NCBI GenBank assembly: GCA_032158295.1
Contig: CM063256.1
Span: forward strand, 9,718,453 to 9,782,452
Length of the DNA stretch: 64,000 bases
Origin: Pycnopodia helianthoides
Lineage: Eukaryota; Echinodermata; Asteroidea; Forcipulatida; Asteriidae
Reading direction: 5' to 3'
In this document: in pieces, positions 22,901 to 37,900 of the stretch
How the letters are laid out: each line of letters opens with the position of its first letter
How positions within the stretch are numbered: position 1 is the first letter of the stretch
Program-made: the position numbers and the translations under genes
Notes under the pieces: generated by a model
The model's database searches: none
What the model saw: only the letters and a program-made list of their open reading frames with translations
Told to the model about the DNA's origin: nothing

Positions 22901-25900
22901 CAAGGACACAAATCGAGCAACCCTCTCCTGCCAAAAAATATCAACCAAGATTGAAGATTTAGAATTTGTTAAGTCAACATTTTAGGAACCATTAAGTTTG
23001 TGTCTCTAGACACTCTACATGCCCTTATAAAAGAGTACCATCGTATCACCATGGTAACCATGGTTTTATGATAAAACCATGGTAACACCATAGTATGTTT
23101 TCAATGGTGGTACTGCTATGGTTATACCATGGTTGTACCATGGTTATAATGGTAAATCGATGGTATCCCTGGTACTGCTATGGTTATACCATGGATTGTA
23201 CCATGGTTATAATGGTAAATCGATGGTATCCCTGGTACTGCTATGGTTATATCATGATTGTACCATGGTTATAATGGTAAATCGATGGTATCCCTGGTAC
23301 TGCTATGGTTATATCATGATTGTACCATGGTTATAATGGTAAATCAATGGTATCCCTGGTACTGCTATGGTTATACCATGATTGTACCAGGGTTGTGCGG
23401 TTATGAAGGTAAATCGATGGTAACCCTGGTACACCTATGGTACTCATGTAATGGCATGGTACTTTCATGGTTATACCATGGTATAAATATTGATAGTCTG
23501 TTTTTAGGGTGTTTTTTAATTGGTACAACCATGGTACATGTACTTTTTTGTAAGGGAGAGGTCTTTTCAGAAAACATTGCTTCAGCAGACAATAGTGGTT
23601 AACAATTTTCTGCTAAGCCAAAATTTACAGGAAACCAGTTGCAAACAGTTCACCATGATGACATCATATTTTGGCTGGTATCCTTTTTCTGGCAAGAACA
23701 ATTGTTCTGTTCATGCTAGCTTTGGTGCTGAGCCAGCTATTTATTTTCACTCGAGCACGAACTCTGAATTTCAAGAAATTATCCCAGGTTGGTTTAATGA
23801 TGGTGTGTTTAATGAAAACTATGGGATGGGAATGAATTTAATAATCTGAAAAACAATTATGTTCTTTTGCTCTAAAGGCAGGGTCACACATTGGTAAACA
23901 CCCCAAACATTTATGTTGTAAATTTTACTTGGTTACCTCCTTCACAGTCCGTAAGGATACGAAGCAATTACGGTTAAAAGCCAAGCTCGCGGGCACAAGT
24001 GTCATGACCGGGATTCAAACCCATATACTCTGCTGCTGACAACACCAGAGCTTGGGTCCGGTGAACTAGACCGCTCGGCCACGACACGTCACAAATGCGA
24101 GTCTGGAAATGTGAGTTTGAACCTAATTAAAAACCCATCGATTACCAAGAGTGAGCCCATAAATCAATCTGAATCCTTACCACTGCCTTGAGACCTGCTG
24201 CATCAGCGATGACTTCATCTGGTGGTTTGATGGGCCTGAAATAGCGTGTGATGAACACGGTTTTACCGTTGATGTCCATAACGGTTATTGTCAGCTGACG
24301 GTTGGGGAATTTAGCACTCGACTGTGTTTGGTAGTTCTCTACATATGCTAGTAGCTGATCATCCTCATTAGAGTCAAACTGAACACAAACACAATTTAAA
24401 AAACAAATAGCTCAACATTCTTCTTCACTGACCAAAATCTTTGGCATTGCCTTCATGTTGTTCATGTTGTACACTGAATCAAAATTTCTTATTCTCTAAC
24501 TTATTGTAACCTGAAAAACAAACATGCGTTTTGAGAAAGAAAAAAAGAAAAAAAAGAAGAAGTTTTTTTCATAGATTGTGGAGACAACTGCTCTAGAATG
24601 CGGGGAATTGTGGGTTAGAATCCCACCCAAGTAGTATAGTCTGTGGACTGTTTCCCACAGGACTTGGAAAGCACCGAGTATACAGTGTCTATAACACATT
24701 GGTGAAAGGGTAAAGCAAAAAATAAGGCTGTATCCCAATTAATGGCTTTGTCAGTGGCTATGGCTGAAATGCCGAAAAGTCCTATTCTCCAACGCTGTCG
24801 CTGCAGCCAAGGTCATAGCCATAGCTGAAGTCACTTGATTTGGATGAGGCCTTTGACAACTTCCATAGTAGATGTCCATTTTAACAGTCCTGTATTGACA
24901 GTCCTAAATTTGAGTATGTTCAAAAAATTAAAAAACAAAATGTAGCACGGTAGGTGAACGCCTGTAATCTCCAGCGCTGTCGCTGTAGCAATAGCTGAAG
25001 TCACTTGATTTGGATGAGGCCTATGAAAACTTCCATAGTAATTGGCCAATTTAACAGTCCTGTCTTGACAGTCCTCAATATGAGTATGTTCAAAAAATTT
25101 AAAAAGAAGTGTAGCACGGTAGGTGATTGCCTGTAATATCCAGCGCTGTCGCTGTAGCCATAGCTGAAGTCACTTGAATAGGGTGAGGCCCATGACAACT
25201 TCTTCAGTAATAGGTTATCTTAACAGTCCTTCATTGATTGCAAGTTTGAGCATGTTTTAAATAAACAAACGAAGTGTAGCACAGTAGGTGCATGCCTGTG
25301 CACTCTACACAATGAAAAGTCTGGCTGGAGAATCCCGTCAGCCGTCCAATACTGCAAACTATTGAGGGCATTAAATACCATCTGTCGCAGGCCAGTCCAG
25401 AAAAATTTTGCGTGTATACACGCCATTCGACATGAAGTGGTTAACAGCCTACAATGTAATAAATTATTAAGAACAAAAATCTCTCAAGAGCAAACTCATT
25501 ATGCCATTGAAATACTTCAAGTAAAAACTAAGCTTTAAGTTCACCGGCAGAAAAGAATTGTCTGAAAGATTTTCTGTCCGTTTTCTTTTTAGGCCACCTA
25601 CCTTTTCTTTGAGTTTCTCTGGAGATGTTAATGGAGGTTCTATCGTGATGAAGAGAGTAAGATATGTAGCGTTTGCTGCTCCTGGATTCACGTTCTCTGA
25701 ACTCCGATCATACCCTAACAACACCATGGGTGCCTCCAGCCGAAATGTGCCCGATACCTGAGAATAAAAATGAGCCAAAGAAGAAGAGCCTTGAAATGTG
25801 AAGCAGATCATGAGAAAATATATAAAGTATTTGGTTTCCAATCTGTTCTTTGCACAATTTCTTCCCCTGTACTTTCCAGTGTACAGCATTGATCAGGCGG

Positions 25901-28900
25901 GATTGAAGTATCCTGCTGGGCCTTCATCACTGTGGTCACTGGTTTGAATCCCACTCAGACGAGAGACTCACAAATGGATTGGGTTTTCAATCCCATGGTT
26001 ATTTGAGTTTTCAGTCTCCACATGGTTAAATGGGTTTTTAGTCTCTGCTTGGTTAGGTGGGTTTTCATTTACGATAATGAGGTTATTAATGAACAGAATG
26101 AAAAATAGAATCATACTGAAAGCTTTTAATAGAAGAGCTTTGATTTGCTGATCAAATGATTCACCATCTAATAATTACACGTATCTCCGGCCCTACAAGT
26201 TTGAGAGTTCTATTCAATTTTTAGGATCCCTTGACATGCTTGGTTACATTACCAGAAAATATTAGCATTAATAATGGTTTTTATAAAACAAGTGAAAGTG
26301 AAGTTGTCCCTGTGGTGGTTGGAGCACTTGGCTCGAGGAGTTACCGGCACACAGGAAAATGTGATTTTTCTTTTGCATGCTGTGATGTTATACAAATATT
26401 GGATACATATGAGTATAATATAGGACTCCTATATTAAAATTTTGGAGTCTCTGATGACAACAAAAAAAGTACGACACGTGACGCGTGTCCCACCAATCAA
26501 AGGATCTATAAATGCGGTATATAACATGAAATAATAATAACAGAGAGTAAAAAATGAGCGTTGCTAGCAACTCACCCTGCCTTGGAAGTAGACTGTTGTA
26601 AAAGGCATGGAGATACTCCCTAGCCACCGTCTCTCCATCCTCTGATGAACGTTGGTCCCACGGTCTCGTTCATCCTCCAATAGGTCAGTAATGACCTCAT
26701 CAAATAGATGTATATAAATAGTATCCTTGACTGTCTGCAGATTGGCTGCCGAGTAGTCCTCATTAGGGGCTCTGTAAAAATATTCCATAATTTCAATCAA
26801 TTGACATATTTCGGATTAGATACGCCTTCACTCTGAATTGTTATAAAATTATATTATTACTTATTTGGTTTGTGGTAACATCATGTAATCATATCTACTT
26901 TGCTGTGTAGATTGTTCCAATAAAAATGTGTGTCCTGCAACTTATCTACATCGGTGGAGTAGATTTGGAATTGGGAGACTAGTGAGTTCAAACATGAACT
27001 TGTCCTGCTGTTTGTTTGTTTTTCTGTCAAGAGTAGATTGGGAATCGGGAGGCTACTAAGTTTCCTGCTGTCTGACCAACTAACTTACATAAACGGTAGT
27101 TTGAGTTCTTCGTTCCAGTTGGGGTTTGGTCCTTCGGTAACACTAGTATGCTGCACGGTCTCCTGGAACATTATCTCAACAAACGGACGGACTTGAGGCT
27201 ACAAATAGGGACAAAGATTTACATTTCATTCTTTGAAATTCTGATAATCTTAATTTTAGATTGTACCAAGAGACAAACGAGGTAATTGTGAACTTTTTTT
27301 TGATAAACAAAATTAAAGATGAAGTGCATTGTTGTATTGTGGAACACAGAATTACCTTTCATCTTCTGGATTTTAGTGCACACTTCATACAACCAACCTG
27401 TGACAACTTCATCAAGTTTGGTGACCATGTAGAAGTGAAGACTTGATTTATCAGGGATTTCATGCATGTTTATGTTGAATTTATTTAGACAGTGGCAATT
27501 AAAACACAAAATAGTGGTTTCTTGGGTATAGACCTTATGTACATGATGGAATTTGAGTAGGGCGCCCTCGGCTAGAGGTCAAAAGAAGTTTGCTCATTGG
27601 CCCATCCTGTACGCAGCGCGTATAGAGATATGTGTTTTCCGTTGTTGCATCATTGTTTTACCTCCAAGATGGCCGCTTGATGACGCCAATGCATACTTCC
27701 ATGACTTGGACAGTATTTAAGAATATGGATAGAATTCTCTGAAGGTGGTACTGGCATGAACTGTATAATCAGTGAGCTTTCGGATTGACACTAATTACCT
27801 GTACTTTTCCTGTATTTTGTCCTCAATGATAGATAGTAAGCAAGATTAAGACCTTCTTAATTTTGTTCAAAACTCACCTTGGAAGAGACTTGAGAAGCCC
27901 CAGCTTGCCTGTTAAATAAAAATGGTACATAGATATTATGACATTTGACCTTGCCCTCAATAATGTGTACATCTTTCTTGACAAAATTACAGCAGGTCAT
28001 TATCTGTGGATTGGAGTTTGATTAACTTCACTTTGAGTTTCAATGAAAAAAAAAGGCCAAACATTGTACCTTGCGGTACCCCTCCTGATTGGAATATCCA
28101 CAGCTCTCTCTATATTCACTAGGATTTGAACCTCCAGACCAGTGAGGTTTTGGGCAGTCACCATCTTTCGTTCTTTCCTCTGGGGTCGTAGAGGGCGCCG
28201 AGGCTCAAACAACTTCACTAACGTTCCTCCCAACATGCTAAAAGAAAAAAGCATTCAAAAAAAGTAACAGTATTTCGGCAAAGCATCATTTTAAGGTCTG
28301 CATACGATCAGCCAGAAGGGAGCATTTCATTACAGGAATTGATCAAGCCGTCAGGGCTCAAATTTTACACTGGACCACAGGCCCGAGGCCAGTAGTTCTA
28401 GTGTCAGGCCAGTTAACTCATGACCGGACAAGTCCGTCGGTCTTGTGTTTTTCAGTTGAACAATAATACCTCACTGTGTAATATCTTGAACAAAAACAAA
28501 TTAAGTTCAAAAGTTGATTTCGATTTTGACAAAAATACCTTCCCATTCTGTTGAGTAATGAAGTACATTTAGTACCCATAATGACAAATGAGATAAATAT
28601 TCTCTTATATGTCCTAGTGCTTGATAACAAAATAAAATGAATAAACCAACAGTTCAGTGCATGTTCAACTGTGTCAGGAAGTTTTTTCTCATTTTGATTC
28701 TGGTCTTTTAAAAACAATTCTGGTCCAGTAAACATTTTGAGCTACAAGCCCGGTGGTCTTGTGAATTTTCCCTTAAAATTCAAGCCCTGGCCATGACACA
28801 AACTTTTGTGTCTTGAGGGAAGAGATCTTTTTAAACACTATTTCACACTTCAAAGACAAAATTTTCAGCATTTCAGCAGGATTGAACCCACTTGCTGCAA

Positions 28901-31900
28901 AGCAACATTTAAAAGTGATACCCCCCCCAAAAAAATATAATCTTTAAACAAAGCAAAACAATCAATTTGCTACTGCTAATGTTTGTTGTTACCTGATGTC
29001 TGGTACCTGGTCCTCGTTGACCACATCTTGCAGGCTGTACTGGTGCTGAGCTTCTCTGAAACGAGCAATAACTCGCTGGCGTACCTAGGTAAGAGAACAG
29101 ACTCATCTTCGTTAGCTAATTCTGATTTAATTATGTCCATCCTCAAAGCTTCAAACTAGTAAAGCCCCCCACCCCCCTAAAGTGGCAATCATTTAAAAGA
29201 TAACTTCAAACAACAAAATAATCCCACTGAAAGTTATCTGAGGATTTTTGGTCAAGGCCAAAAATCTTTTGAATTTCCATGGCGCGGTGAGGAGTAAATG
29301 CCGCTACATGTATGTTTAATAATGTGTTAGTGCTAAAGGATTAAAGTGGCTGAGTTTGTTTCCTTCACATGTTAAATCAATGTAAGTGGGACCAAAGTAA
29401 TCCCCCAAATCTTTGAACACGAGTGAAACTTGCCGTCTATAAAAGAAAAAAGTTCATTTTGAGCCCTGCATATCAAAATCACTTACAGGGCATCCTACAA
29501 ATATTGGTTCACTCTACAATTTACAATGACAAAGAAGTCAAATAATTATGAAAGTAAAAAAAACACCCAGAACCACAAGCAGAAAGCCACTCTTAGTACC
29601 TTGCTCAGGAACATTGCTACAGCGACCCGGTGTGGATCCATGTCCTGATGAACAACTCCTTCTTCCTCTTCACGAATACGCTTCTCATATTTCTACAAGA
29701 AAAACGAAGAAAACAAAACAAAACGCAAGCTAAAACAGTAATTTCTGAACAAAAAGAAAGGCCAAGTTAAAGCATGTTCTGGAACACTCAAGTTCTCCGT
29801 TCTAACCCTGTTTGAAAGCGTAATGATAACTCTTTGGAATTGCGCTATATAAGAGCTGAATTCATCATTACTATTATTACTATTGTGCACTTTGGAATCA
29901 AGAAGTGAATACTTTTTTGATCAAACAGAAGACCATTATAACAAAGCTATGTTTATGAAGGGGGAACCAGACATACAGGCAGGCAGTGAGAAGCATACTA
30001 TTTTGATCAATTATGACCGGATATACCAGGTAATGATGGTCACAAGTATGAATGTACTTTTCACGACAATTAACACTTTGACTGCTGCAATTTTTTTTAT
30101 GCAAGGCCCAATGGCTGAAACCATAAAAAATAACTCCATTGCGTACCCTAATGTATGCCAATACAATTTATAAAGGAAAAGTGTTTCAATTCATGACCAA
30201 CAGAGGTCAGCACAACATTGTACTACCAACCAGAGAAATCTTGAGCACAGCATCTACTATGGGGTAAGTCTAGCACGAGAATTCTCGGGATTAGCAGTAA
30301 AAGTGTTAAGATCAGCTTCATCCCCAACAAACCTTTTGCTCCAAATCTCAAATATGACACTTTGAAACTCGCAATGCATTTATTGTAAAGCATGAATTGG
30401 GCCTAACCTGCAGCAAGGCATCAGGGATCTCCTTGTCAATTACTGGAATCATTTTGAAGTTCCTGAATTCCGGTGTCTCTTTCTGCCGCAGCTCGATGAG
30501 CTTCAGCCTCTTGATGGCATTCAGCTCCTCAGTGGTCATGAAGTTGAACTCCTCCTGAAGCTGCTCAAGACGAAAGAAGTCTGGTACCTTGTATCCCTGT
30601 CCTACCTCTGCTTTGTTATCCTGTCAAGTAAGAATAATGATCAAGTAACAGTAATTGTAACTACACTGGCAGGATCAGTCTAAAGGTGCTTGAATTTAAT
30701 CGTCTAACAAATGAGGGCAGTTTAAATGAATTTTTATTTATTTCTTTATTTTGTAAAGTACTAAACCACAAGGGAAACTGACTGGGTAAATTTTAAATTA
30801 GTTGGTGCTGAACAAAGAAAAATTAACTTTGTTCAACCCCAAATTATTTCTTTGTTTTGTTACACATCTAACGACACAATTAGCGCCAATAGCAGAATGA
30901 ATAGAAAACGAGAAGAAATATTCAGTTTTAGATGTGGGAAGAAACCAATGGGGAAAGCCCATGCAATCAGGCAGGGGCTGAACACACAATCCACATGCAA
31001 GGCTTCGGGTCAACCATGATATCTCCTACTATTCAGGAAGGAAATGTTGTGATTCATTCGTAATTTGACGGTGGCTAGTTCTAATATGATGACCCTTACC
31101 TTCATGAGATAGAGTAGGTTAGCATTAGCCGGGTCGTTGGGATCCAAACGAGCTTCTGCAACCCATTTAGCTAGCTTCTCCGGATCAATCATCCCTGTGG
31201 CTCCAATAGCTGCAACTGCATCTAGATGCTTAACCGAACTGCAGACAGACATTTCTTATTAATGTTCTTCACAGAATTAGGAGAAGTGTAAGAATGCTAT
31301 TATTTGAATGCAAATCCATGCTTTGTCAACCAAAGTATTTTTTATCTATTTAAACTGTTTGACACATCCAGGTACAAGAAATTATCCCCTGAAAATCACA
31401 ATATTATGCATTGCTTAAAACTGGTTCCAAATACACTTCTAAATCAAAATTTTAAACTGAGCAGCTCTATAAAACGGAAAGTAGACCGATAACAAGTCTG
31501 GGCCTAAAAGTGGACCAATAACATTCTGAAAACTCTGGGCCAAGGAGTGGACCAATAACAATCTGAAAACTCTGGGCCTAGGAATGGACCAATAACAATC
31601 TAAAAACTCTGGGCCAAGGAGTGGACCAATAACACTCCAAAAACTCTGGGCCAAGGAGTGGACCAATAACATAATGGAAACTTTACAAGCAAGGCAGATA
31701 CACACCTGAAAGCATTAGCGTTCTGATTTGCAGGTGGTACTAGTGGTGTGTCGTCATCCCCCAGCCCCCATGACACGCTAGACATCAGAGCCCCTGATGT
31801 CAGTAGAGTAAACACCTGGGCTGCATCTCCTTCACCAAGATGAAACGAGACACCTACTCAAACAAATCACACGTAAATAAACAACTTGGATTAAACTGAC

Positions 31901-34900
31901 TATTCAATCAAATTGATTGCAACAAAAGAACCCAGACACTTTAGTGCGGAAAGAGCACCTAGTTAATATTAAGCACCCTTGTTTACAAATGTCCCTGGGC
32001 TTTTGAGTGACAGTGTTTAACAACTCAACGCCAGGGCCCAATTTCATAGAGCTGCTTAAGCAGAAAAAGTAGCTAAGCACAACAAATTTATGCTTACCAG
32101 AAAAAGGTTACCAGCCAAACTACCATGTCACATGTACAATTTGTGACTGGTATTCTGCTCTTTTTCTGCTTAGCAGACAATTGTTGAGCACTATTTTCTG
32201 CTTCAGCAGCTCTATGGAATTGGGCCTTGGAAGATGTACGCAAATTTTTGAAGGACACAAGCACGGAGGGGTGCCCCCAGACTATTCTGTGAGGTAATAG
32301 TTCAACAGTGGATGAAGTGCAGAACCCGCCGTGGTTTATTGCTGCCGGGATGGCCAATTCACGATGAACAAAGAGGGCTTTCATTTTCACAACAACATTT
32401 TCAAAAGTAAAGTGCTGAAAATTAAACCTGGTACCAGAAAAATTCCTGAAACCCGGGAAAAAGTTATTAAACAACTGTGTTGACATTAGTACTTTAAAAC
32501 TTTAGTTTAAAAGTACTTTAGTACTTTAGTACTTAAGTACTTTAGTTTTAATGTGTTTTAGCACATGTTTTAAAACCCAATAATTACAGAGTTTTGCAAT
32601 AGCACTCTGCAGTATGAGGTAGCTCTGATAATACTGATACTATTCAATTTCCTGATTGTCTGTTCTATTTACTCATAGCCACTCAAACATGAGTTATTAA
32701 TTATTATATAACACCCAAGCAGATCCTTGCATTTGATTGGAGGATTGTCCGTCACGTGCTAGCAAATAAGCGTACCATTGCGCGTTACGTCATTCACTGT
32801 GCATTTTTCATTCCATTCACCATGCATTTTTCGTTCCATCTGATTTGTTCTATTGCACGGTGCATAGCACATCATTGCGTATGCGTGTCAGTGCAGCAGT
32901 ACAGTAATACTGCAAGGCACATACTACATTACGGTGCCCGCGTCTCAAAATAGCAGTACAGAACGCACTTGGTCACTGTTGAATCCAAACAAGCCGAACC
33001 AAAAGAAATGGGTGTAATGTCACAACTAAATATTGTATGCTTTGTTTGTTTTGAAAGTTGTATCCTCGAATTAAAACGACAAAGATCTACTTGGATGTTA
33101 TATAAAACAAATAATGAATGTTTTTCATTCTTGCAATAGTGAGAATATTTTCACTCGTTGAAAGATGGAATGTTCCATCATGCCTCGTTGAAAGAACATT
33201 CCATCTTTCAACTCATGAAAATATTCACACCATTGCACTCATAAACATTCATTATTTGTATACCATTTAAACCAATTACTGCTTTACAAAGAACTGTAAA
33301 ACCTAAAATCATTAGCTCTGAGTTGCCTAGAACTTGACTCACCACTGCCCACGGCACTGTGGTCAAATGCAACATGCTGGTCACTGCTGAATTCAAACTC
33401 ATCCAGGTGCACTTTGTCGGAAGTGACTTGGGTCTCAGGGACGGCAGAGTATATCTCAGCCAAGAGGGTGTTACTCAGAAGACCTGTCTCATACACCTGC
33501 AAAAAGGTCAGCAAAAGACAACCCGACATGTTAATTTCGCCAAATAAAGTAGAATATCCTAGCTTTCCAAAACTCTCCATTCTTTCCCCGGTTTAGCGTG
33601 ACTCTGATGGCTACTGCACTTTGATGACTTCAGTACTGAACAGTAATCAAAACAACTGTGGTTGGCATGGGGGCCAGGCATATCATTATCTGATCAGAGT
33701 CTACTCAGTATGGGTGTTCTTAGTTCTATGTGCACAACCTATCCTAAGACAAGGGACTTATGGCTTACATCCCATTCGGAGGAGAAAGCAATTGCTCAAG
33801 GAAATAAGTATCGTAACCGGCCAGGACGGGATTTCAACCCACTCTGTGAACAACAGAACCCGACTACTTTGCCTGAGACCACTGGCCACGACTCTCCAGT
33901 AAAACAAGATAACCTACTTCAGTGATATCTTTAAACAAAGTGACCTTTTCATATTACTACTTCAGATTCCCTGTTGTCAAAAAAAACCAAATACACAAAT
34001 TGAGAATGATTGCACTGACCTGTAGTATAACACTCTCTGGCCACTGGACAATCTGGATATTGAAGATCTCTCCAAAATGGATGGAGAAGTCTGACGTTAA
34101 TGACCTGCACAGGAGAGGGTTCAAAAACAACATCAGGAGGATTAGTGCTGCTATCAACTTTACAATCAGTCAAGATTTGAGATTAAAAATGATCAGTTTG
34201 TTTTGTCCAGATAATTTGTCATATACAAAGCTAAAAATAAAATAAAATATGGATGATGAAGAAATCTCAGTTTTAGATGTGCGAGGTAATAACCCCAATT
34301 AGGGAAATTCCCTCGCAATCACGTAGGGACTAAAAAAGGGTAGAGGAGGTGAAAAGCATTGAAGAAACCACTATGCCAACCTGAATGACAGAAGATAAAT
34401 CCACTAAGATAAACCTCATGACTTGATGATGACTCATGGTTTAAATCATGGAAACATAGTCATGATGTTCCTATAAGTTTACTTGAGATTTATGCAGAGT
34501 AGACTCACTGAAAAAAAGCTCAAGGGAAGTTGAATCACTACACAGTGGGCTCGGAACAACAGATCAGTCTCAAAAAAACAAAACAATCACTAAGCACTTC
34601 TTTTTTCTTTGCAAAGAGCCTGAGGGAATGAACGCCTTACTTTGTTAACGTCCTCGACACCTCTTTGTGGTTGAAGAGCACTTTGATGAAGCATTTACAT
34701 CTCTGCATATCCGATCGTCTGGCCTGTTCCTCTCTTGGGCACTCATGGGTTGGTGTGATGACAGCTGTATTACTCAACTCTGGAGTTATCAATGGCTCAC
34801 CTAGATGGGAGTGAAACAGAAGACACGCATTTCCATATTTGTCGGACAAATCATCAAGACTCCAGCAACTTTGAACATTTGTTAAACAGTCTGATACTTT

Positions 34901-37900
34901 CCGAACTTTTCAACCAACCTACCTCATCCTTTGTCCCTCAGGGATTGAACTTGATTGGATTTCCTATGGGTTATTTGGAAGAAACAATTTACCTCATCCG
35001 TTGTTCAGGGATCAAATTTGATTGGGTTTCCTTTGTATTATTTCAAAGTAACAACTTACCTCATCATTTGTCCCCTAGGGATTGCATTTGATTGGATTTC
35101 ATTTGTGTTATTTGGAAGAAACAACTTACTTAATGGTTAAGTGTCTTGCTTAAGGACACAAGTGTCACAACCAGGACTCGAACTCACACTCTGCTGATCA
35201 GAAACACCAGAGCTCGAATCCGCTGCTCTTAACCGCTTGGCCGCGACACGCCACAGCATGAGGCATTTGAACCTTTCTAATCTTACCTGGACGACGTCTG
35301 CACTTGAGCATCTTTTCTTGGACGGTAGATTTGACCTCATCCTCGTTGAAGTTGTACTCTGGCTTTACAGGTTTAGGAACAGCTGCAGAGTCTGCAGCGT
35401 CTTCAACCTCCGGATTGTCCTCTTCCTCCGCTAGATTTTCCTGAGAACCTCTGCGTTTTTTCTTCTGTTTAGCTTTCTGTGTGTGGACAAAATTATCACG
35501 GGAAAAACATAGTGATCATTTTCAATCTTAAACCTCACTGAAGATACAGGTTATACAGGTAAAAATCCTCCAGAGAAACGCATCTGAATGAAACACTGTC
35601 AAAGTAGAGGAAATAGTGTTTGAATACCCGCAAAAAATTGCACCATACATTGTTAAAAACATTCAATTTGGTTGCCAAATGCAAAATTACATTGAATTTA
35701 GAATTTAAAAATAAAAATGCATCAAAAACTTGGATTGGATTAAGAGAAAGGTGGAGTATTAAACGGTAACCTAAAAATTATACAAGTACAAACTAAAATC
35801 TGAGTGGATTTTGACTGGCGCATTCAAATAAAAGCCAATATGGATCCCTGACAAAACACTTACTGTTTTTCATTGTCCTTCACAAAAACAAAACGCAACC
35901 ACCAAAATTGAGCCTTTTTTTTTCATTGAGTGTTTACCTTAAACTAGATAATGGGACTGACTTCACTCTTTCAAAAACCAATTATGTCATTTCTCCTTAG
36001 AGGGGCATAATTTTTTGCTTTAGGTTCTAACGTGCACCACTTTATTACTATTATTATTTTATATCTCGCCGCAAGTTCAATAAAAATTTACAACATAGAT
36101 ATGGAGAAGGCTAGACTGAGGAGGAAAATGTAATTTTTCCTATAACCTGAAGGTTCAGTCTGCCGATAAAAATATTTCTAAAAGGTACAGACACTCAATA
36201 TACACAGGGAAAAAGGATAACAATTACAAAGATACAAAAAAAATTACAAATCTGTGAGTTGCATATGTAATGGGATGAAATTGTAGGCCCCCTTTTTTTG
36301 TAAACTCCTAGTTTAACGATCCTAGTTTACCTAGTCCACCTCGGACTAGGGCGAGTCTAGGAGTAGGTGGTTGCCTGGTGGTGTGTGATGAGTGGGTGAT
36401 TGGTAGCAGCCTATGCAACCAATCACGGCGCATTGAGGAAGAGATGTCCAGAGGTCAGTGACCATCCCCAAGAAAGTGTTTGGACACTTGGCCACTGGAC
36501 TCCGACAGAGGAAAGTTGTAAGATTTAACCCTCCATGTTTCTTCAGTTTGTACACTTTGCCTCTGTCGGATATCTGCATTGGATTGCGCCAGCCCAGCTT
36601 AACATCACAATAATCATTATATTCATCCCTGTCCTGCTCTAGGTGAGTTTGATCTTACTTTTATCTTTCTTGTGAGCTTAGGCTTAAAAGTTAAAGTAAA
36701 AATCAGAGTGTCATATATTAGGTTTGAACAGTCACTGCTTATTTTCTATTGTGTAAGGAAAGTGTTTTAGGATTTGATTATTGAAGTTCCCTTTTTAAAT
36801 GCTCTTATTTTGAAGTGATAATTGTTGACTTGTTGTTTTCCATGCTCTTTTAACTTTTGAAGTACAAAATGTAAATTACATTTTGTCTTAGTATTGCTTT
36901 GAACTTGATTTATTTAATGTTGCTTTGGTACTCTGCATTTTTCATTATATTGTATTGTGAGAAAGAATACAGTACCCTTTTATTTCATGGTTTAAACTCC
37001 ATTCAAAGTTGCTACTTTCCCAATAGTACTTGTTGAAAGCTTTCATGAGCAAGAGACAGAGACTAGTTTTCATTGATTTTAGTTTTTTGCATTTATTTTT
37101 CTTTTGGTTTACTGAAACTAGACTTTTAGTTTCATAGTTTTGCTCTATGATGTTGATATATCTTTGATTTTTACTTTCTTGTTTGCTTTTAATCTTTGGC
37201 ATTCACTTTTATTTTAGACTTCTTGAAAGTCTTTCAAAATCACTTTTTTATATAATTGTAGCTTAAATCCTTGTGTTTTTCATTGTTTATTGTAACATCC
37301 TGATTTCATGGAGCAATGAGTCATTATTCCATGAAATGTCCTACCACAAACTATGCAAGGAGTGTTCTTTAATTGGCTTTAATCCTTGACTGTCCATCAT
37401 TCAGCCTTAGGCACTGGTCTGGGAAGAAGGTGTTCAATTTCACACCCATTAAGAGACTTCACTGACCAGTGCAATAAACATTCCCACAGTTATTGATTCA
37501 CACTTACTTTATTTTAAAGATAAGTGGTTTCTTGTTAAAAGGATTATTTAGGTTTTAGTATTAAGTATTTAATTTTAGTGTATTTTATAGTTTTGAATGG
37601 CATATCGGATTAATTTTAGACTTGGCCACTGGACTCCGACAGAGGAAAGTTGTAAGATTTAACCCTCCAAGTTTCTTCAGTTTGTACACTTTGCCTCTGT
37701 CGGATATCTGCATTGGATTGCGCCAGCCCAGCTTAACATCACAATAATCATTATATTCATCCCTGTCCTGCTCTAGGCGGATTCAAAATACCAGAGAGCC
37801 AGCAGGACAGCGAAATATCAACTCATCACTTGTTCAACTTCACCATTGTTACTGATTGCAACGAAAACAGTAATCCTGTCCCCTGATCAAGGACAAGGAA

